A stretch of DNA of 64,000 nucleotides from Closterium sp. NIES-65 (Eukaryota > Streptophyta > Zygnematophyceae > Desmidiales > Closteriaceae). The stretch covers positions 248,001 through 312,000 of the forward strand of contig CANXME010002050.1 in NCBI GenBank assembly GCA_948144175.1. Direction: 5' to 3'. A model generated the notes under the pieces. That model was not told the DNA's origin and searched no databases. It saw nothing but the letters and a program-made list of their open reading frames with translations. The stretch's first letter is position 1. Each line of letters opens with the position of its first letter. Shown here piece by piece: positions 43,501 to 57,009 of the stretch. The position numbers were made by a program, and so were the translations under genes.

Positions 43501-46454
43501 TGAGGGTTCTCCTGGAGCTGGTGCTGCTGAGGGTGTTGGCGCTGAGACTACTGCTGGCGGTCCGACTGGCAGTGCTCCTGGTGCTGCTGGAGGTGCTGCT
43601 GGAGGTGCTGCTGGAGCGAGTACTCCTGCTGGGGGTACTTGTGCTGTCCCTGCTGTTTCTGGCGTCGCCACGCGGCCCCGACCGTACTTCGTTCCGCTCC
43701 TGCAGCATGTTCTTGGTCTTACACCTTCTCCTGGTCCTCCTCCGCCTCCCTTAGAGGGTCCACAGCCTGTCCAGTCCCAGTCACAGCTACAGCCTGCCTC
43801 CCCTTTGCCTGCTCCTTCTCCCTACGCTGGTCCGACTGGAGGTCTTGCTGAGCGTCGTGAGCCTGCGTCTCGTCCTGCGTCGCCTGTTCGTCCTGCACGC
43901 ACTAGTGGTCGCGGCTCGCGTCAGCGTCCTCCTCCTGTCCCTGGCACGCACCGGATGTCTCTGCGTCCATCCACTGCTCCTCTGCGTGCCCCTTTGCCTT
44001 CTCCTCCTGAGTCCTCTCTTCGTGCTCTTGCGGACCCGAAGTCGGACTCTCTTCGTGCTGCCAGTCCTACTGTCACGCGTCTCCTTGCTACTGTTGTCAC
44101 TGACCCTTCCTTCGAGTCTTCAGCTGCGTCTGCCCTTGTCACTGAGCTTGTCGACTTTGCTACGCGCTGTCGTCTAGACTACGCTGCTAGTCTTGTCGCT
44201 GAGTCTGAGTCTGCCTGTCCTCCGTCCGTCGGGGGTGAGTGTGCCCTAGGCACGGACGTCCTTGAGGACAGGCATGAGGAGTTCCAGTGTCTGGCCGCCG
44301 CTTCACCTCATCTCGCGTCTGTACTGCTCGCCCCTGAGGGAGACCCGGATGCACTTGACATCCCGACTCCGCGCTCTTACGCGGAGGTGATAGAGGGTCC
44401 CTACTCCTCTCAGTGGCAGGCAGCTATGGATGCAGAGATGGCTTCGTGGAAGTCCACAGGCACCTACGTTGACGCTGTTCCCACTCCTGGGGCGAACATC
44501 GTCAGTGGCATGTGGATCTTCAGGGTGAAGCGGCCGCCGGGTTCTCCGCCTGTTTTCAAGGCGCGTTACGTGGCTCGTGGCTTCAGTCAGCGGCAGGGAG
44601 TTGACTACTTTCAGACCTTCTCCCCCAACCCGAAGATGACCACTCTTCGGGTACTGTTGCACGTTGCTGCTCACCGTGACTACGAGCTGCACTCTCTCGA
44701 CTTCAGCACTGCTTTCTTGCAGGGCAGCCTGCACGAGGAGATCTGGCTGCGTCGCCCACCTGGCTTCACTGGGTCTTTCCCTCCTGGTACCCAGTGGAGT
44801 CTCCGGCGTCCAGTCTACGGTCTCCGCCAGGCGCCACGTGAGTGGCACGACACACTGAGGACTACGCTTGCGGCACTTGGGTTTGCTCCTTCTACTGCCG
44901 ACCCGTCGCTGTTTCTGCGCACCGACACCTCTCTGCCGCCGTTCTACATCCTCGTGTACGTTGACGACTTGGTCTTTGCCACAGCTGACAGTGCTGGACT
45001 CGCCTACGTGAAGTCCGAGCTGCAGAAGAGACACACGTGCACTGACCTGGGTGAACTGCGCAGCTACCTTGGCTTGCAGATCACCCGGGACAGAGCACGC
45101 CGCACCATTACCCTGACTCAGTCACACATGGTGCAGCAGGTCCTTCAGCGCTTCGGCTTCACGTACTCCTCGCCTCAGGCCACTCCTCTGCCTACTCGCC
45201 ACTCGCTCTCAGCTCTGCCTTCGGATGAGTCCGTAGAGTCGAGTGGCCCGTATGCAGAGCTTGTTGGCTGCCTCATGTACCTGATGACCTGCACACGACC
45301 TGACCTTGCATACCCTCTCAGCATTCTCGCACGCTATGCTGCTCCTGGGAGACACCGACCAGAGCACATGGCTGCAGCGAAGAGGGTGTTGCGCTACTTG
45401 TGCAGTACGTCGGGCATGGGGCTAGTGCTTGGAGGGCGCAGTCCAGTGGTCCTCACTGGGCATGCGGACGCTTCTTGGGCTGACGACCAGGCTACGCAGC
45501 GGTCGTCACAGGGTTACACCTTCGGTCTTGGTTCCGGCTCTGTTTCGTGGCGGGCTACTCGCTCGTCTTCTGTTCTCGGCTCCAGTTGTGAGGCTGAGAT
45601 CTACGCCGGGGCTATGGCTGCTCAGGAGCTTCGCTGGCTCACCTACCTGCTGACCGACCTTGGAGAGCCGCCTCGTTCTCCTCCAGTCCTGTACGTAGAC
45701 AACAAGGCCATGCTGGCCTTGTGTCGAGAGCAGCGACTGGAGCACAGGACAAAGCACATTGCTCTCCGCTACTTTCTTGCTCGTGAGCTATAGCAGCGTG
45801 GACAGTTGCGACTTGCGTACGTGGCCTCTGAGGCCAACACTGCTGATGTCTTCACCAAGGCACTTGCGCCTTGTGATCATCAGCGTTGCTGCACGCAACT
45901 AGGTCTTGTGCCTGTCTTGCCTCACTTGCTCACTTCTTGACCTTGCTTGTACCTTGACCTATATATACTCTTGCTCTTGTTTGCTTGACTCTTGTATATC
46001 TCTATATATGATCTTACATGTGAACTGGCCTTGTGGCCCTTGAACTTGTGCTCGGAATGTGTGGTGACTTTGTGATCCACCCTGAGCTTTGCTTTGCTTT
46101 GCTTGACTGGTCTTGTGACCCCTTGTTCTCCCCCACTTTGCCTATGGGGGTGTGTCAGAACATTATTGCTTACTTATTTGTGTAGGCTATAGTGGGGTAT
46201 CCCATAGGGGGTACAACCCAATTAGGGTTTCATATTTGTACTCACTTCATTCATAGTTCATTCATTCTCGTTCTTTCTTTCACACTAGGAACAGTTCCCA
46301 CGAGGGAACCTGCTCGATACCATGAGGAAATGCAAACGAGAATGAATGAACTATGAATGAAGTGAGTACAAGTACTAACCCTAATTGGGTTGTACCCCCT
46401 ATGGGATACGCCACTATAGCCTACACAAAAGCATAAGCTATATATGTTCTGACA
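37592..46454 (-). mobile_element. Copia-D, second copy (lacks the 3' end)
   Basis: It is the duplicate of Copia-D from within reverse transcriptase to the 5' LTR (46323-46454). The gag start is at 42103, the PGGAE-type hinge at about 38900-39120 and leader arrays at about 42199-43235. Reverse transcriptase is mostly absent, and RNase H and the 3' LTR are absent, because the duplication starts inside the element. It is broken like its source copy. Confidence 0.88.
43307..46284 (+). mobile_element. Copia-E, second copy
   Basis: It is the duplicate of 31808-34920 without the solo LTR: hinge, reverse transcriptase, RNase H, polypurine hairpin (46130-46150) and 3' LTR (46153-46284). It is 5'-truncated in the same way, so truncation came before the duplication. 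It is not whole. Confidence 0.87.
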
Positions 46455-48955
46455 GCGTGCGTCAAAGAAAGCACGATTGGAAAAAGGTAAACTTTAAAAT
46501 CTGAACGCTGGTCGACTTCAGTTTAGTGTCCAACTTCCTTCACACAGTTTGAACCAGGACACACGATTCCCTCGCGAATGTTTTGGCGAGAGTAACGAAA
46601 CGGGTTACCAGCAAAAGTTCGGCCCTATTTTCGAACGTCTACACCAAAAGACACGCGCCATAATCTCGCTTGCAGTGTAGAACGAAAAATGTTGTCTTTC
46701 ATTTCGGCATTAAACATAATTTATTTTGTATTTTTCTGCCCGTTTGTCCTGCGACACTGATCAACGCGGCGAACCGTGTGATGAGAAGTTGAAAACAGCC
46801 TAGTCCGAATGTACATATGTGACAGGAAAACACGACAAGTAGCGAAGGAAAATCGCTCTTCTTGCAATTTTCCTTATATGGGTCTGTAAGTTCCCTTTTG
46901 CCCGCAGTTTGTGAGGTTTCTACAAAGGCCCGCAGTACGCATGTTTTTCACGTGGACTCTAATCGAGGACATCTGTATGACCTTGGCGTTTTGGAAAACA
47001 GTGGAGTAGCGAGCTCCACGAATCATGAATCGTACGGCATACTGCATTCTGACAGTACGCGAACAGTGCTGCTCGACACGTGGCAAGCGAGTGATGTTAG
47101 GAGTGACGAGGGTATGCGATGGAGGAGGGTAACGGAAATGCCGACGAAAATGACCAATTTGGGACCGGAGAACAGCAGAAAAGTGGTCGAATTAGGGCAG
47201 GGTGAGTCGCACCCCCTCGAAGCAGTGCCGAACCAGCGCCGCAACTGTCAACAGGAGTGTTGTTTGGCCCCGTCCTCGCTTGGGCGGAGCCAACCTCGTG
47301 GTTGGATGTGCGGGGGTTACAGCCAACCTGCAGCAGTGGGCACGGGGGCCACTGCAAGGGCGCCGAGCTGGAGGACGCCTAGCTGGAGGGCGCCGAGCAG
47401 GAGGACGCCGTCCTGGACGCCTGGACAGCGTCCCGGGAAGCTGTACGCCGACCTGGGCGTCGGCACGACTACCCGGGCGCCTAATCGGCATCGTGGGCGC
47501 CTGCACGACGTCCTGGAAGGCCAGACGCCGATTTAGGCGTCTGCACGGCGTCCTATGAGTCTGGGACGCCGACCTGGGTGGCTGGTCGGCGTCTTGGGAG
47601 GACGGACGCTGCTCTGGAGGTCTGCACGGTGTCCTGGGCGTCTGGACGCCGACCTGGGGTTCGGACGGCGTCCTAGGCGGCTGGGCGCCGGACTGGGGAC
47701 GCTGGGCATTGGTGGCCGGCTACGGACTGTGGTTGACCAGGCGTGGTTGCCCGGTCGACCGGGATACCCAGGCGACGTGCGCGAGTGTCGCCGGGGTGGA
47801 GTTTGCGAGGCCGACCTTGAGGGTGGTATCCCGAGGTCGATGTGGCTGGTGGGCGCAGTCGCTGGCGTGGAGTTTGCCAGGCGTCTATGCTGTGCGCGTG
47901 ACAAGAAAGTGCGCACCAACCAGCTGCACGCATTTGCGAAGCAGGTGCACCGTTCTCCTGCGGGTGCAACGCTGTACAGCCGACTTGCTGCAGCGTTGGC
48001 ACACCGTGGACTTGCAACGTTGGCGCGCCGCTACTCTGCAACGCTGGAGCGGTGCGAGCTCTGCTGCGCTGGAGCGCGGTCGACCGTGCTGCGCTGGAGG
48101 TCAACCAACAGCCTAGCTAGCTCTGATGTAGTCTGTGTTGCCAATGTTGTTGCACCCATTGTTGTCAATCTTTGCTATTGAAACTCTTGCAAAATCCCCC
48201 CGTGAATGTGCAAGCAGAGAATACACAAGCAAACGACTAAGGAACGCAGAGATCACACGAGCACCCGTGCCTAGCCCGTAGTCTAGCTCCCGTTGCTGCA
48301 GTTATCTTCGCAGCAACTAGCCCAAATCTAAACACCCAACAAGCTGACAAAAGTTTGTTCAGAAACAGGTCAACCCTAATCACCTTGTCGCAAAGAGTTT
48401 AGGGTTGATTATCCCTAAAAGCATGCCATCCAATAGGGGTTTATTTTTGTTATGGCTCGGAAGTTAATAATTTAGGCTCATACGCATGTTCGAACCTTCG
48501 TACTAGGGGTGGGACTCACGCGGCCCTAATTCTGCCACCTCTCTGCTAATGTTCGGCCCCTCGATGATCTCTTCCCAAATGCCGATGTGATGAGTTTTCC
48601 TGGTTGGCTTTGATAATGTACTCGCCAAGGTGCTGCTCTATAGTGTGCGGTTCCAGTGGCAAATAAACATTAGTACACATGAATAAAAATGAATTAGGTC
48701 CATTTAGCTTATGTTTTTGTCAGATAGAAGCTTTAAGGCTTCATCAATGGACGCTTCTAAAAGTTTAGGTGACCTAGAAAGGATTCGGACAGTGACCTGC
48801 AACACAAAGCAACAATATTTAGGAACAAATGATGTAGCAACCAAGGGGTGATGCTGCAAGCCATGCAATCTTCACATGGCCATCTTGATCTGATGACAAG
48901 CTTGGTGTGGATTGGTAGCATGTGAGTACCCCTTAGCAGATTTGCCCCACACACC
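46455..48955. other. DNA flanking Copia-D, copy 2, including repeat R
   Basis: It is the near-identical copy of 35091-37591. Repeat R lies at about 47246-47899. The few differences from copy 1 are scattered substitutions. Confidence 0.6.
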
Positions 48956-50421
48956 AATCACCCAGTGGTCTGTCTGCACGCCCTGATCCTGCCGGATCAT
49001 TTTCCCAGCCTGCCATATACGTTACCCCGCAATATACAGCAATGTAATATGTACATCAGCCAAATGAAAGAAAAGAAAACAAACCACAGCCCAAACGAGT
49101 GTTGCGAACTACATGCATTCCCCCATCTAACTACCATCAACCAACCTCGGAGGTGAGTTTGAGGGTGGCGGTGGTGCATGTGGTGTAGAGTACAGGGCTG
49201 GGGCTGCTGAAGGGGCTCGACACGAGGGTTGACAGAGAGCGCGTGGCGGAGGCCAGTGCCGCCACGCGTTGGGAGCAGGTGTTGCCGTTCTGACACTCCG
49301 TCATCACATTCTCCATAGCCAAGTATATCCGCCACGTTGACATGGGTACATGGAGTCACAAGGATTGAGCCATGATCAGCGCAAACGACGACAGGAAGGA
49401 AGGCATAGTCAGGAATGGAGAATGCAGCGTTGTAATTATGACGCATGCGCGTTTTCTACATCGACTTGAGACTCGTGATAGTCCATGGGGGAGGTGAGGC
49501 TGACGGTAGGGAAGCAACGGTAGGCATGCTGTGTGGAGGTTGGGGAGGAAGAGAGGGGTGCGATGTGCGGAGCAATCCAGCAAGCGTGGAGCCGTGGAGG
49601 GGTGGCTGGGGCGATGAGGCCCATTCGGCCGCGGGCGGAGGCACCTGCGTGTTCCCAACAACTACGTCACGCGCAACTACGTTGCTAGTAGCAGCACTGG
49701 GAGGCAGGAACTGGAATGGCGGTTCATGCATCTATTGCAGCTGCTGCTCCACATGTCCCTCATGGCCCCCCCGCCCGCCAGCAGCAAGTGTACGGTGTGA
49801 CTATAGCAGGGGTGACTGCAGAATGCAAATCAGCTGCTCCCTCGCTGCTGCCGCACCTAGAAGTCTCCCACTACTGTTGGGCACTTGATTGTTCTTCCTT
49901 GGCACCTGACCATAATCCTCTGCAGCCTCGATGGTGCTGCCTGGCGCATGGCCATGCCCAAGCACATGGGCAGGGAAGCTGTTCCTTGTAGGGATGGCAT
50001 GCGGTGGCAACGAAAGCGCGGGGCCGAGGGCAGCGAGAAGGAGAGCAGATGCACCAGCGCGTGCACTGCGGCCGTGGGGGCACACGCACTAGAGGACGTG
50101 TTAGCAGGCACACCCACTGCAACAGCCACACTCCCCGCTGCACCCGGTGTAACCACGGTAGCAGCCGTAGGAGGGCGAGGTGTGGCGGTAGTGGCAGCGG
50201 TAGTGTTGGCCGCGGAAGTGGAGAGAAGCGGTGAAGGGCGGGGCGCAGGAGGGGTGGAAGGAGGGTCATCCGTGGAGCCACAGCTGCTGCTCACGTGCAC
50301 ACTGCGCGGGGGAGCGGCGTGGATCGCGGGGGTCATGCACGATCCGCGCGTCGCCGCGTTGCCATCAGCTTGATCCTCAATCCTCGGCATCTCTGTTGGA
50401 GGTGAGTCGGGGAGCACGATT
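48956..50421 (-). other. Unique region with possible host exons, unrecognised
   Basis: This stretch is neither transposon-like nor simple repeat. On the minus strand it has a Ser/Pro/Ala-rich open frame from an ATG at about 50390 down to 49857 (MPRIEDQADGNAATRG). A Pro/Ser-rich frame lies at 49731-49456, preceded by a possible acceptor (CTGCAATAG), and a Cys/Ser/Thr-rich frame at 49343-49137 (MSTWRIYLAMENVMTECQ). They could be exons of one low-complexity protein gene, but I could not establish splice sites that join them and recognise no domain. The plus strand also has open frames of similar length, so chance in GC-rich DNA is a real alternative. Confidence 0.25.
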
Positions 50422-50937
50422 TGTCAACGGGAGTTGTGTGTTGGCCCCGTCCTCGCCTGGGCTGAGCCAACCTCGTGGTTGGGTGTGCGGGAGGTGCAGC
50501 CGACCTGCTGCAGTAGGCAACGTCGACTTAGGCGCGCAGGTCGGCGGGTTTGGTCGACCTGCACAGGGCCACTGCAAAGCCGCCGATTTTGGAACGCCAG
50601 CAACCGACTTCAACCGAGGTCGATGAGGAGGGCTCGTGGACTAGGGAGGGGCGCCGACTCAGGAGGGCGCCTGCTCAGGGAATTCAACCTGGTGAGGTCG
50701 ACCTCGGAGGGCGCCAACCTGATGGCGCCGACCTAGACAGTCTGGTCGACCTAGAGGTGGTTGACCTGCAGTGTAGCCGACTTGGGAGGTCGGCTGGTGG
50801 TGGCCAACGACGTGGATGGACGACGGGCACGAGAAGAAGCAGTTGGTCAACGTAGTTGCCCGGTCAACCAGATTACTCGGGCGACGGGGTTCAGCGGAGG
50901 AGCGCGACAGTCGCCTAGGTGGTTTTGCCGAAGCCAA
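50422..50937 (+). repeat. Dispersed repeat R, second member, left part
   Basis: It starts TGTCAAC and shares TTGGCCCCGTCCTCGC and CCAACCTCGTGGTTGG with 35882-36535, then a GTCGAC/GGCGCC-rich body. Copia-F interrupts it at 50938. The right part resumes at 57890 with the GGCGTGGTATCTCGAGGTCGA block. Confidence 0.6.
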
Positions 50938-51068
50938 TGTGAGAAAAGTGCAAGTGAAAATGGAATGGACTAGGAAACAGGTGGGTACAAGTAGTGAACC
51001 TAAAAGTGTTGTACCCCATATTATCTACCCACTACAGCCTATACAGACTAAAGCATATAAGTTTGACA
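50938..51068 (-). repeat. 3' LTR of Copia-F (131 bp)
   Basis: It runs TGTGAGAAAAGTG to AGTTTGACA on the plus strand and pairs with 57758-57889 at about 93% identity. Confidence 0.88.
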
Positions 51069-51070
51069 CA

Positions 51071-51091
51071 CCCCCATAGGCAAAGTGGGGG
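51071..51091 (-). promoter_or_regulatory. Polypurine tract in a hairpin, Copia-F
   Basis: It shows the same CCCCCA/TGGGGG stem and loop as in B, C, D and E, kept despite the overall decay of the element. Confidence 0.65.
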
Positions 51092-54000
51092 AGAACAAGA
51101 GGTCACAAGACAAGTCAAGGAGAGCAAAGCAAGCTCAGGGTGGATCACGACGTCAACACACATTCCGAGCACAAGCAAGCGGCCACAAGGCCAGTTCACA
51201 CGAAGAGTTATATAAAGTAGAACAAGCAAGACAGTGATCACAACCTAGCAAGTGTAAGCATGCAGGTATATAAATATATAGAGATCACAGTACAAGCAAA
51301 GTCAAGAAGTGAGCAAGTGAGGCCAAGTGGGGACAAGGCCTAGAACAGTACAGAACCGCTGATGATCACAAGGCTGAAGTGCCTTGGTGAAGATATCAGC
51401 CGTGTTGGCCTGAAAGTCCACGTAAACAAGATGGATCTGACCACGCTGCTGCAACTCTCGAGCTGTCCAGTCTTTGCTCGCGACACAAGGCAAGCATTGC
51501 CTTGTTGTCGACGTACAGATTTGGAGGAGAACGAGGCGCCTCGCCCAGGTCGGTCAGCAGGTAGGTGAGCCAGCGTAGCTCCTGTGCAGCCATGGCCTGT
51601 GCGTAGATCTCAGCCTTACAGCTGGAGCAGAGAACAGAAGACGAGCGGGTAGACCGCCACGAGACAGAACCGGAGCCAAGGCTGAAGGTGTAACCCTGTG
51701 ACGACCGCTGCGTAGCCAAGTTGTCAACCGAAGAAGCGTCTGTGTGACCAGTGAGAACAACTGGACCTCGTCCTCCAAGCACAAGCCTCATGCCCGACGT
51801 ACTGCACAAGTAGCGCATCACCCTCTTAAATGCCTTCGAGTGCTCTGGTCGGTGTCTCCCAGGCGCAACGTAGCGTGCAAGGATGCTAAGAGGGTAAGCA
51901 AGGTCAGGACGAGTGCAGGTCATCATGTACATGAGGCAGCCCACAAGGTCTGGATATGGGCCACTCGGCTCTAAGGACTCATCCAAAGGCAAAGCTGAGA
52001 GCGAGTGACCGGTAGGCAGAGGAGTGGACAGTGGCGAGGAGTACTGGAAGTCGAAGCGCTGAAGGACCTGCTGCACCATGTGTGACTGAGTCAGGGTGAT
52101 GGTGCGGCATGCTCTGTCCCGAGTGATCTGCAAGCCAAGATAGCTGTGCAGCTCACCCAGGTCTATGCACGTGTGTCTCTTCTGCAGCTCCGACTTCACT
52201 AGAGTCAGTGCCTCTGTGTCAGAAGTGGTAAAAACCAAGTCGTCGACGTACACGAGGATGTAGAACGGAGGCAGCGAGGTGTCAGTGTGTAGAAAATGCA
52301 ACGGGTCAGTAGTAGAAGGAGGAAACCCAAGAGCCGCAAGAGTCGTCCTCAGTGTATCGTGCCACTTGAGAGGCGCCTGGCGAAGACCGTAGACTGGCTG
52401 CCGGAGGCTCCGTCACGTTGAGCAGAGACGTGCAGCAGCACCCTGAAAATCCCTGTCCCTGACTGAAGCCTCAAGCAACGTAACGCGCCTTGAAGACAGG
52501 CGGAGAACCCGGTGGCCGCTTCACCCTGAAAATCCTCATGCCATCAACAATGTTCGCCCCATGTGGGGGAACCTCGTCGACGTAAGTGCCTATGGACTTC
52601 CAGAAAGCCATCTCTGCATCCATAGCTGTCTGCCACAGAGAGGAGTAGGGACCCTGAACCGCCTCTGCGTAAGAGCGCGGGGTTGGGATGTCTGATGCAT
52701 CCAGGTCTCCCTCAGGGGCAAGCATCATGGACACGAGATGAGGTAACGCAGTAGCAAAACACGAGAACTCCTCCTGCCTATCCTCAAGGACGTCCGTGCC
52801 AAGAGCACACTCACCCCCGACGGACCGAGGACAGACAGACTCAGACTCAGCAACAAGACTAGCAGCGTAGTCTAGACGACAGCGAGCAGCAAAGTCGACA
52901 AGCTCAGCAAGTAAGGCAGACGCAGGAGTGGACTCAAAGGAAGGGTCAGTGACAATGGTGGCCAGGAGACGCGTGACATTAGGACTAGCAGCACAAAGGG
53001 AGTCAGACTCCGGGTCAGCAAGGGTAGGAAGAGAGGACTCAGGAGGAGACGACAGAGGGACACGCTGCGAAGCAGTGGAAGGTCGCAATGCCATGTGGTG
53101 CGTGCGGGGGACAGGAGGCGGACGCTGACGTGAACCATGACGACTAGTGCGAGCAGCACGAACAGGCGATGCAGGACGAGACTCAGGCTCATGACGCTCC
53201 GTAAGACCTTCGGTCGGACCAGTGCAAGGAGAAGGAGCAGGCAGTGGGGAGGCGGGTTGTAACTGTGACTGGGACTGGACAGGCGGTGGACACTCTAAGG
53301 AAGAAGCAGGACCAGTAGAAGGCGAGAGACCAAGAACCTGCTGAAGGAGCGGAACGAAGTACGGCCGCGGCCGCGCAGCGCCTCGAGAACCAGCAGAGAG
53401 CACCAGCACCCCCTGCGGCAGCTCCAACTCCCGCAGCACCTCCAGCTCTAGTAGCTCAACCAGCAGCTCCAGCAGCGTCAACCCTAGGACCTCCAGCAGC
53501 ACCGCCTGCTCCAGCAACTCCAGCAGCTCAAGCTCCAGCAGCACCACCAGGCCCAGCAGCTCCTGTACCTCCAGTACGAGCACCTCCAAGACTAGTGGCT
53601 CCAGATTCCCCAGCAGCTCCAGCAGTAGCAGGACCCCCAGCACCAGTAGCACCACCAGCTCCAGCAGCACGGCTCCAACGGCAAGCAAACCACTCGCACA
53701 GCTGCTGTGGAAAGAGTGCCTCCCGCCGGGACGAAACACCCAAAAGACCTCCAAGCTCAGCACCCCCAGGCTCCACACGCGCCGGCTCAGTACCCTCAGG
53801 CTCCGCACCCCCAGACTCAGCAACCCCAGGCTCAGTACCCCCAGTCTCAGCACCCGCAGGCTCAGCACCCCCAGACTCTCGACCCCCAGGCTCCGCACGC
53901 TCAGGCTCAACACCCTCAGACTCAGCACCCCCTGGCTCAGCACCCCCAGACCCGGCACTCGCAGGCTCAGAACCCCAAGCAGCACCAGTGTCAACTGCAA

Positions 54001-57000
54001 CCTCGACAGGCTCGACTGCGTCTACCTGGGACACACCTGAGGGGGCAGGACCTAGAGGGGGGAGGGGGTCTAACGGGGGAGGACCTGGCGCTAGGAAGAG
54101 CGATGGGGGGGGGAGGGGGGCAGTGCGGTAGGGGAAGAGACGGTAGTGAGGAACCAACTCGTCAAACGTGACGTCCTGAGAGGACAGAACACGGCGCGAG
54201 GTGGGGTGGTAAAACAGCCAACCAGACGCGTCAGGGGGGAAGCCAAGGAAGACGCAGGGAACAGCACGGGAGGACAGCTTATCCGCAGACAAGTCGTGGA
54301 CAAAAGCTCGAGATCCCCAGTCACGTAACGCTGACGCATCGCCAACCTTCCCCGTCCACCGCAGAGTAGGTGTGGTCTCCGCCATGGAGACCCGGGGCTG
54401 GAGGTTGAGCTGACGTGCAGCGTACTGAACCACGAACGGCCACAGAAAATGGGGATTAGCCACATGGATCATGGACGTACGAGCGATGTCCATGACCATG
54501 CCAATGCGGCGCTCAGCAATCCCATTTTGCTACGGAGAGGTAGGAAGCGTGAACGTCTGGTGGATGCCCTTCGCATGACAGAAGGCTCGCAGAAGGTCAG
54601 ACGAAAACTCTCCACCTCTGTCGGAGTGCAGACGCAAAACAGGAAGGTCCGAGCTGAAACTCTCGTTGAGCTGACGACGGGCAGCGCGGATCCTGTCGAT
54701 CAGCACCAAAGTGACCTCACCTTTGCGGCGCAAGGGGAAGACTGTGGTGTAGCACGAGTAGTCGCTAACGACCAGCAGAAAGTAGCGCTCGTGACCCTGT
54801 CCACGGACGCAGGCTAGGCCCCACAAGTCCATGTGAAGAGTCTGTAAGGGAGTCTCCGTTGGAGGGAACTCGGAGGAGTGAGGAGCGGCACGCTGCCGCC
54901 CCTCGACGTAAGGAACGCAGGTAGGGGCAGGCCCCGAGGGAAGGGGAGGGAGAGACCGGGGCAGACTAGTAACAAGGACACGGGAGGCCATGCCTTGCAC
55001 GGGAGGCAGGGAGGGGTGACCAAGGCGGTGGTGCCAGAGAAGAGTCTGGTGAGACAGGAGGCGATACGAGCAGGGGGCAGACTCAGGACCTGACCGGGAC
55101 GTTGCAGCAAACACCTGACCAGACGCGACTACCTGACCAGACCCGGTAACTAGAGAAGAGCGTAGAGAGGGTGTTTAGGCTCGGCCCAGGCTGACGAGTA
55201 AACGTGGCCAGGTGCCGGCTCGTACGAGTACACGTACAGTGGGTCACCCGCTGACCTCCAGGAGTGAACTAGTCAACCCACGCGTTCTGAAGGTCAGCTC
55301 CAATCACCAAGATCGTAGAGAACGAGGGGAGGTGGAGGCCAGACAGAGAGCCAGATGGGACCGCCGGACACGGCAGAACAGTGGAGGAGTGTGCAAGGAC
55401 CGGACCCCCAGAGGGGTCAGCCAGGGGGACTGCCACTGGCCGACTAAGAGGCGTGAGTGTGGTGCAGTCACGAAAGGAGCAAGAAGCACTCGAGTCAAGG
55501 GTGAAAGTGTGCAAGACTTGAGCCGACGCGGTACCTGAGAGAGCAGACTCACCAGCACCTGGAGCAGCAGACTCACTAGTACATAGAGCAGCAGCCTCAA
55601 TACCCGGGTCGGGTGGAACACACAGGTAACAGTCATCCTTAGCACTAATGGTGACAGCATACATAGCAGCAAGGATAGCATCATAATCAAGATCAAAGAT
55701 AGCAACCCCCGACCTAAGCAGATCACCCCAACGAGGGAGCTCAGTGGCGTCAGGAAACTGTGCACGCCGGGCATCAGTCAGGCGGCCAAAACAGCGGTGC
55801 GTGGCGTGCGGGCCGTCGCACGTCTCCCCACTGCGCTCGCTGGTGCGGAGAACGTAAGCGCAGGGACTAGCACCCCCAGACCTCCCACGCCCAGCGTACC
55901 ACTCACGAAGCTACTGGGGCGACAGGGCCTCACGAGAATGCTGCTGCTGGCGCTGGCCACCGCTAAAGCCTCCCCACTGCACAGCTCCACCCCGACCAGC
56001 ACCACCGCCGCCTCCACCTCCACTGCCGCTGCCACCGCCGCCTCCACCTCCACCACCGCCACCTAAGCCCCCACTCCCGCCACCACCACCTCCACCCCCA
56101 CCACCCCCTCCACTGCCACCACCACCGCCACCACCGCCGCCCCCGCCATCCCCTCCACCACCCTTGCCCCCCTTGCCCTTGCCGCTACGGGGTCTCCCAC
56201 TAGGAGTAGACGTAGCGCCGACCGACTCAGTGCCAACGAGGTCAACAGCAGCAGCAGAGGCAACAGAGGGCAAGAGGGGGACAGGGGAGCACCCCTCAAA
56301 GAAAGGGGCACGAGGGTCACCACGAGAGGCTCCTACAGCTATTGAACTCTTCTCAGCTGCAAGGAGGCGCTCCTTAAGGAGGTCAACAGTGAGTGTGGTG
56401 GGGCAAAGGGAGAGGAAGTGGTCCCTGACTAGACGAAGGGAGTTAGGGAGCCGGGTGACGAGGTAGTAGAGGGTGATATACATAAGGGGGGGGGGGGGAT
56501 TCTTAGCGCAAGACTTGGCAAGAAACGCAGCGTGGTAGCGGGTGTCACTGCTGCGGATGTGGGTAATGAGGTCAGCGACTGTGACAAAAGCGGCGAGGTC
56601 AGGGAACAAGTACGGCAGCATGAGGCGGCTGAGAGCAACAGTGGGAGGGGAGGAGTAGCGCGCAACAACAACACCATACAGAGTCTTAGCAGTCTTGTAC
56701 AGGCTAAAGTGCGCGCGCTCAGCAGACGGTAGGTGACTACGAACAACAAGATGAGCAGCAGCATCACGCGTGGTCCACTGTGAGCGAACTACACTGTCAG
56801 CATCGGCATCAGGTGCGACAGAGACGCCTGACGTGTGATCGAACAGTGAGACTCTGTCCCTAGAGTCGCACTTCAGTAAAAGCTGCAGATCATCAACCCA
56901 GACCTCGAAATCGACTGCTCGACCCTCAGCATCAAAGGTAAGTACATTAGGGCTAGCCATGGCGGCAGTAGCAGCAGCAGTAGCAGCAGAAGCAGCGCGG

Positions 57001-57009
57001 CTTAGTAGG

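Larger units (their letters stand above)
37592..48955. repeat. Tandem segmental duplication, copy 2 (11,364 bp)
   Basis: It begins CTGAAAGTAGTC at the copy-1 junction and ends CCCCACACACC at 48955, where unique DNA follows. At most 1-2 bp of identity is shared at the junction, and no long repeat bridges the breakpoints, so unequal crossing-over between transposon copies does not explain it well. Confidence 0.9.

Noticed and set aside
37592-48955. The second copy as a simple assembly error
   Set aside because: The copies differ by scattered substitutions, a solo LTR with its target repeat, and a small length change, which assembly stutter would not create. A collapsed or expanded haplotype remains possible and is noted in the finding.
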